Below, one piece after another: positions 59,470-64,000 of a stretch of 64,000 nucleotides of DNA. The DNA is from Homarus americanus. Taxonomy: Eukaryota; Arthropoda; Malacostraca; Decapoda; Nephropidae. Numbering within the stretch: the stretch's first letter is position 1; each line of letters opens with the position of its first letter. The stretch is taken from contig NW_024744357.1 in assembly GCF_018991925.1 (NCBI RefSeq), positions 1,597,708 to 1,661,707 of the forward strand. The letters run 5' to 3'. The position numbers were made by a program, and so were the translations under genes. Under the pieces are notes generated by a model, which was not told where the DNA came from, searched no databases, and saw only the letters and a program-made list of their open reading frames with translations.

Positions 59470-60708
59470 TCACCTTTAATTCTGACAGTGAAGACAGATA
59501 CCCATTCTTACGAGATCGAATACTATAAGCAGATACGATTCTCCATGACACAGATCCACCACAACACCGCCACTGCTGACAGAAGACGGGCGGACGAACG
59601 CTGAAACATGTTCTCTCATACAACACGGAGGAGAACGGTAGTCGCTGCCCATTGTTCGCACTAGAGAATCTGTTTTAGGATGTGGGACAATTGAGACATG
59701 GTCATACATCTATGGAACTTAAACACAAGAGATCATAACAACTGGAGGCAGGGTTTTTAGACTATCAGCCACTAGTCAAGACGCTGAACCATCATATGCT
59801 AGAAGCGGCAGAAGGTAAGAAAGAACCCGTTGAAGATGGCAGGAAATATTAGTAACCTTTTGCGTATAGGAAGGTTAATGGTTTGGCTGTTACATCCTCT
59901 ACACATCCCAACACCTTGGCATATCTGTAAACACGTAAAAAAAACTAACAAAAACTAACCAGGCCAATGAAGAAATCAGACCAGAGACCGCTAGAAGGTT
60001 CAGAAAGTCAAGGCGAATAAGAAGCAACTTGAAGTATAATATATAAGAACCTTTACATGTAGACAGAACTTTGGGTGTATCTAGTTAACCTTTTTCTTAT
60101 GGGTAGGTAAGTGGTCTGGTTAGTGGCATCCCATACTCATCCGACCACCTAGATGATACAAGAATATGAAGAAAAAAAGAGAGGATTAACTGGAGGGCCA
60201 AGGTGAGGAGGTTTTTGTCGTTAGTTGCAGCCAGAGACGGACCCTGAGGAACCCCGGCTTGAAGACACCGGACGTGCGACTTTTATTTAAGATTGAGGTT
60301 ATTGTGAAATCTTATCTTGGGTATTGTTGCTGTCTTTTATGCTGTTACTGCCGTCGCTGTTGTTGCTAATTTTTCTGCCTTTTTTGGGGGCCATTTATAC
60401 TTTTGTTGTCTTAGCTATTGTTATTATAATCGTTACTACTGTTGCCTCTGTTACAGCTGTTGTTACTAATACCATTGCTGCTGTTATCACTGCTGCTGCC
60501 TAACTGTTGCTGCTGTTCTTCCTCTTATCTCGGGCCAAGGCGGAACAGTTTTTGCCCTCTTTGTTCCTTGACTGCCACAACACACTGAAGACACCGGATA
60601 TGTGAGTTTTTAGGTCTTGGTGGTGGTCAGCTTACAGCTCCTCTTCTTGGCGACTTGCTGACGTGTTGCTGTTCACCTGTTAACTCGGCGAACAAGACGG
60701 ACGGCCGG

Positions 60709-60710
<2 letters not shown>
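59470..60710. other. No gene recognised
   Basis: Unique sequence with degenerate GTT/GCT triplets at 60320-60515. The phrase CTGAAGACACCGGA (with one change) occurs near 60257 and 60585, suggesting an old duplication. Confidence 0.45.

Positions 60711-60711
<1 letters not shown>

Positions 60712-60752
<41 letters not shown>
60712..60752. repeat. (GA)n microsatellite
   Basis: About 20 GA dimers, followed by CAGA-type repeats to 60855. Confidence 0.93.
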
Positions 60753-60755
<3 letters not shown>

Positions 60756-60867
60756 AAAAATAGAACAAAAAACGAACAGAAAAAGATAAAAAAGACAGAC
60801 AGACACAGACACAGATATAAGACATAATGAACCAACAGACACAGACAGACAGACCCCCCCCCCATTA

Positions 60868-61015
60868 AAGTGCATGGTGGAGTGGTTAACTAGACTCACT
60901 TCTCAGCCTGCAGGGCTTTGGTTTGATCCCAGTCATGAGGTATTGGGAGCTATGTCATGACGTCTAAAATTACTGAGAGTTACCCTGTATATTATTCCAC
61001 TGGACCTTTGGCGGT
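60868..61015 (+). mobile_element. tRNA-derived SINE-like element
   Basis: Pol III box A (TGGTGGAGTGG, 60875-60885) and box B (GGTTTGATCCC, 60920-60930) stand about 35 bp apart. The cloverleaf ends do not pair, so it is not a tRNA gene. The body ends ACCTTTGGCGGTAATGAACG. Confidence 0.55.
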
Positions 61016-61019
61016 AATG

Positions 61020-63030
61020 AACGGACGTCACGAGGCTGAATGTGAGTGAAAGGAAGAAGTGGGTGGGGTTAGGAGGAGGGGGAAGGTGGAGGTGGGTGGA
61101 GGGGGAGAGAGAGAGGAGGAGGAGGAGGAACAGGAGGTGGGAGGGGTGAAGTTTTGAAGCGTCCAGAAGTGAGAGGGTGGGACGAGGGGAGGAAAAGAGA
61201 GAGTGAGAGAGGGCGTGTGATAGACAAGAGTGTGGGAGGACGCATGTGAGAGTTGAATGTAAAACGTGAAAGAATGTATAACATCATCCAGTGACTGTGG
61301 CGTATGTTGTGGAAAGCCGCCCCCCCCCACACTCCCACGCCCAGATACACACACACACACACACACCCAGATATACACACGCCCATGCACATATATACAC
61401 ACGCCCACGCCCATTCATGATAACTAAGGAAGGAATGCACGTGTGTGAAAGTATATCCTACCCCGTCCCTCCTTTCACCACTGACGCCTTCTAATTCGAC
61501 TACCAAGCACGAGCAAACACTGATCACACATACTGAACCACGGACAGCAAGCAGAGTGTGTGATTTTAGTGTCATCTATTTAACATATCCTGTGTGCGTG
61601 TGGTCCTTATCTAAGACATCAATCTCTTCTCTTGTAGTTTAAGTTGTGATCAATTCGGTATACTTGGGTGAAGATACAGGTAAGTGAAGGTAAGGGAGAA
61701 GGTATTGATGGGGGATATGGTTGTGTACGGGAAGTGTGGGAGGTGGAGGGTGTTAACCTCGCTCTGAATCCGAGAGAAGGTAAGGCGGTTCTCTCACCCC
61801 AGCATCCTACTAACTACCCAGTCTAAGTCTCCTCCCCTGCCTCTCCCCTTCCCCACCTCATTAATACAGCACGTCTTAGACCTTATTAATGCTGTGGTAG
61901 TTGTGGTTTTCTCTGATAACCAATTCGACCATTATTCAGTATAACTAACAACAATAAAGATAGAATAATCATATGTATAAATTTAGAAGAGTTTTATAGT
62001 ATTTATTTATTAGGAATTTAGGCTAAAAATTGTTGTTCTGATGAAATGACATAATAACTTGAAGGAGTATTGGAAAGTGTAGCTTTAGGATATGTTCACT
62101 ACTTAGGTCAGGGTCGCTCATGGCGTGAGACAAACAAGTTGATAGTTTAGCGAGAAGTTGGACTAAATCTAAGCGTTTTACACGAATCAGTTCAAAATGA
62201 TACACTATGATAAGACTTTAGAAGAAAATTGGATATATGGAACAGCTGTGAAGAAAATGAAGGCAGGAGGGAAGAGGTGTGTGGAGGGTAGGGGTTGGTG
62301 GTGGTTAAATGTCTGTGATTTTCTTTTCACTCCACAAATTAACTTCGTTTAGTTTAATTATGAGACAGGCGCAGCTTACACTAACAATGTGCTGTAAATA
62401 ACTCAATACACCAAAAGAACCACAAAAAAATCCGTAAAAGTTGAATATTTGAGGAAACTTTTCACCACCACCCCGATTACGACGTGACAAGTCTCCCACT
62501 ACTCCTCTACCCTCCAATGCTCCACCTCCCTCCCTGTCGAATTCTTTTTATCCACAACTGTACACAGATAAATTTCAGATGTTCTATCCAGGTTTTTACT
62601 CGACATACGAACACCGAGACTATAAACGGACGTTAGGTAGCTGAAATATTAATAAAATCAGATTATGTTTATTTCCTTATAGACATCTATGGAAAAATTT
62701 CAATAAAGAAGAATTTCCATACTAACTTTTCAAAACAGATCCAATAGTTACATCACAGTAAAACATGCAAAAGCCTCCCAATTGAGAAGCAAAATGAATC
62801 AGAACGTGATGAGATCAATGTGTATTTTGTAACACCTTAAAAGAGATAAGGTAAATATGCATCTCGTGACATGCTTTCCCCACTGTCTCTCCTCTCTGCT
62901 GCGTGTGTCTGTCAAGCGTTTAGTCTCCTGAGAATGTTTGTGTCATGAACCGTGATGCGGGTATGATATTGATCCAGTGAGAGGCGGAAGTGGCAGACCA
63001 CAGTATTTTGACTACGTTGGGAAGGTCTAT
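61020..63030. other. No gene; purine-rich and unique DNA
   Basis: G/A-rich sequence at 61040-61215, a C-run and CA repeats at 61320-61410, then unique AT-rich DNA. Open frames here lack domains. Confidence 0.45.

Positions 63031-63034
<4 letters not shown>

Positions 63035-63096
<62 letters not shown>
63035..63096. repeat. (GT)n microsatellite
   Basis: About 30 GT dimers with one TTTGT break. Confidence 0.95.
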
Positions 63097-63609
63097 TGAA
63101 AGAGGCATTTTCTGTTTTAGTGTCTTCAAATATCGATCTATACATTGTTGAGTGCAGGGTAGACACGGATGTTGGCTTTATGTTGTGTGCAAGTTATTTT
63201 ATTAGAGTGCCTCGTATTGTAAAGTGTATTGTGTTGTGTACTGTACTGTGTTATGTTGTGGAGCATTATGGACTCTCCCTCTCTCTAATTAATTATGGGC
63301 TTCAGTAACAGCTGATTGGGTGACGGTATTATTATTATTAGTATTAGTATTAGTATTATTATTATTATAACAACAACAACGCCCTCCCTATTATTCTCCA
63401 CCAATAAGGTTCTGCAGAGATAAGCAATGAGAGCAAGGTTATCCCTTTTACGGAGTAGCGGAGAGAAACCTGCAGACCTTACCGAGAAAATAATCAGATC
63501 TCGCCTCAATGTATCAAGATTATTATTCGACGGCAACTCTATTGCACACCTGTAATGATTAACAACTGCAGGTGTGTATCATATTTGGGACTAATCTACA
63601 TTGTAATAT

Positions 63610-63850
63610 AATAACCTCTTGAGTACGATGACTTTCTCCCCTTGAGTACGATGACAAACCCCAGAGTCCAGTGAATTATCCCATTGATTATGAAGATACC
63701 TTAACATACCTTGAGTACGATGACTTAACCCCTTGGGTACAATTACTTAACCCCTTTAGTACGAAGTCTTAACCCCTTTGAGTAGAATGTCTTAACCCCT
63801 TGAGTAACATGACTTAACTCATTTAGTACGATGACTTAATCTCTCCAATA
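63610..63850 (+). repeat. 22-bp dispersed minisatellite, plus orientation
   Basis: About nine units of TTGAGTACGATGACTTAACCCC with drift. It is the inverse of the array at 50038-50270. Confidence 0.85.
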
Positions 63851-64000
63851 TTCTGAATTTATAAAAACAAATTTCGATACAGAAAATGCAAGAATTCTCC
63901 TAACAAATTAACAATAAACTAAAACACAAAATTTGTCCATTTATGACATCCTCACTATACAGTACATAGACTCAACCTTATATTCACTTAACACCTGAGA

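Overview
The window looks like nuclear DNA of a crustacean, most likely a decapod. Three observations support this: intron-containing cuticle genes of the CPR (Rebers-Riddiford, pro-resilin-like) type, many interstitial arrays of the arthropod telomere motif TTAGG, and an extreme density of microsatellites and degenerate LINEs. No bacterial or organellar features were seen.

Layout. Positions 1-11.4 kb hold a tandem array of 3-5 kb units. Each unit carries one small three-exon cuticle protein gene (CDS spans 2372-2997, 7287-7926 and 10343-11007) behind a near-identical promoter with a CRE palindrome, a TATA box and a TCAGTT-like initiator. The window opens in the 3' flank of what should be a further copy outside it. 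Units 1 and 2 carry 5'-truncated copies of a non-LTR element that lies in AGT-type microsatellites, and unit 3 carries a tRNA-derived SINE. Positions 11.7-17.8 kb are a three-level nest. A LINE reverse transcriptase pseudogene is split by a 4.4-kb DNA-transposon-like element with an 8-bp target duplication, and that element is split by a CR1-like LINE with a 9-bp target duplication. Further LINE remnants follow.

From about 20 kb to the end I found no convincing host gene. The region is simple repeats, minisatellites and small mobile elements. It includes a 4.8-kb satellite with a 32-bp unit (21.9-26.7 kb), a 25-bp C-rich minisatellite (40.4-42.0 kb), a long GAT/AAT array (39.3-39.65 kb), 13-, 22-, 30-, 40- and 52-bp minisatellites, TTAGG-bearing dispersed repeats, two small inverted-repeat elements, a 338-bp foldback element, and a second cluster of the AGT-associated retroelement at 54.5-55.95 kb.

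The only genes that look functional are the three cuticle genes. They probably act together as copy-number-amplified structural genes under shared regulation. The other protein-like segments are transposon relics with frameshifts or stops, and the long open frames elsewhere are by-products of tandem repeats.
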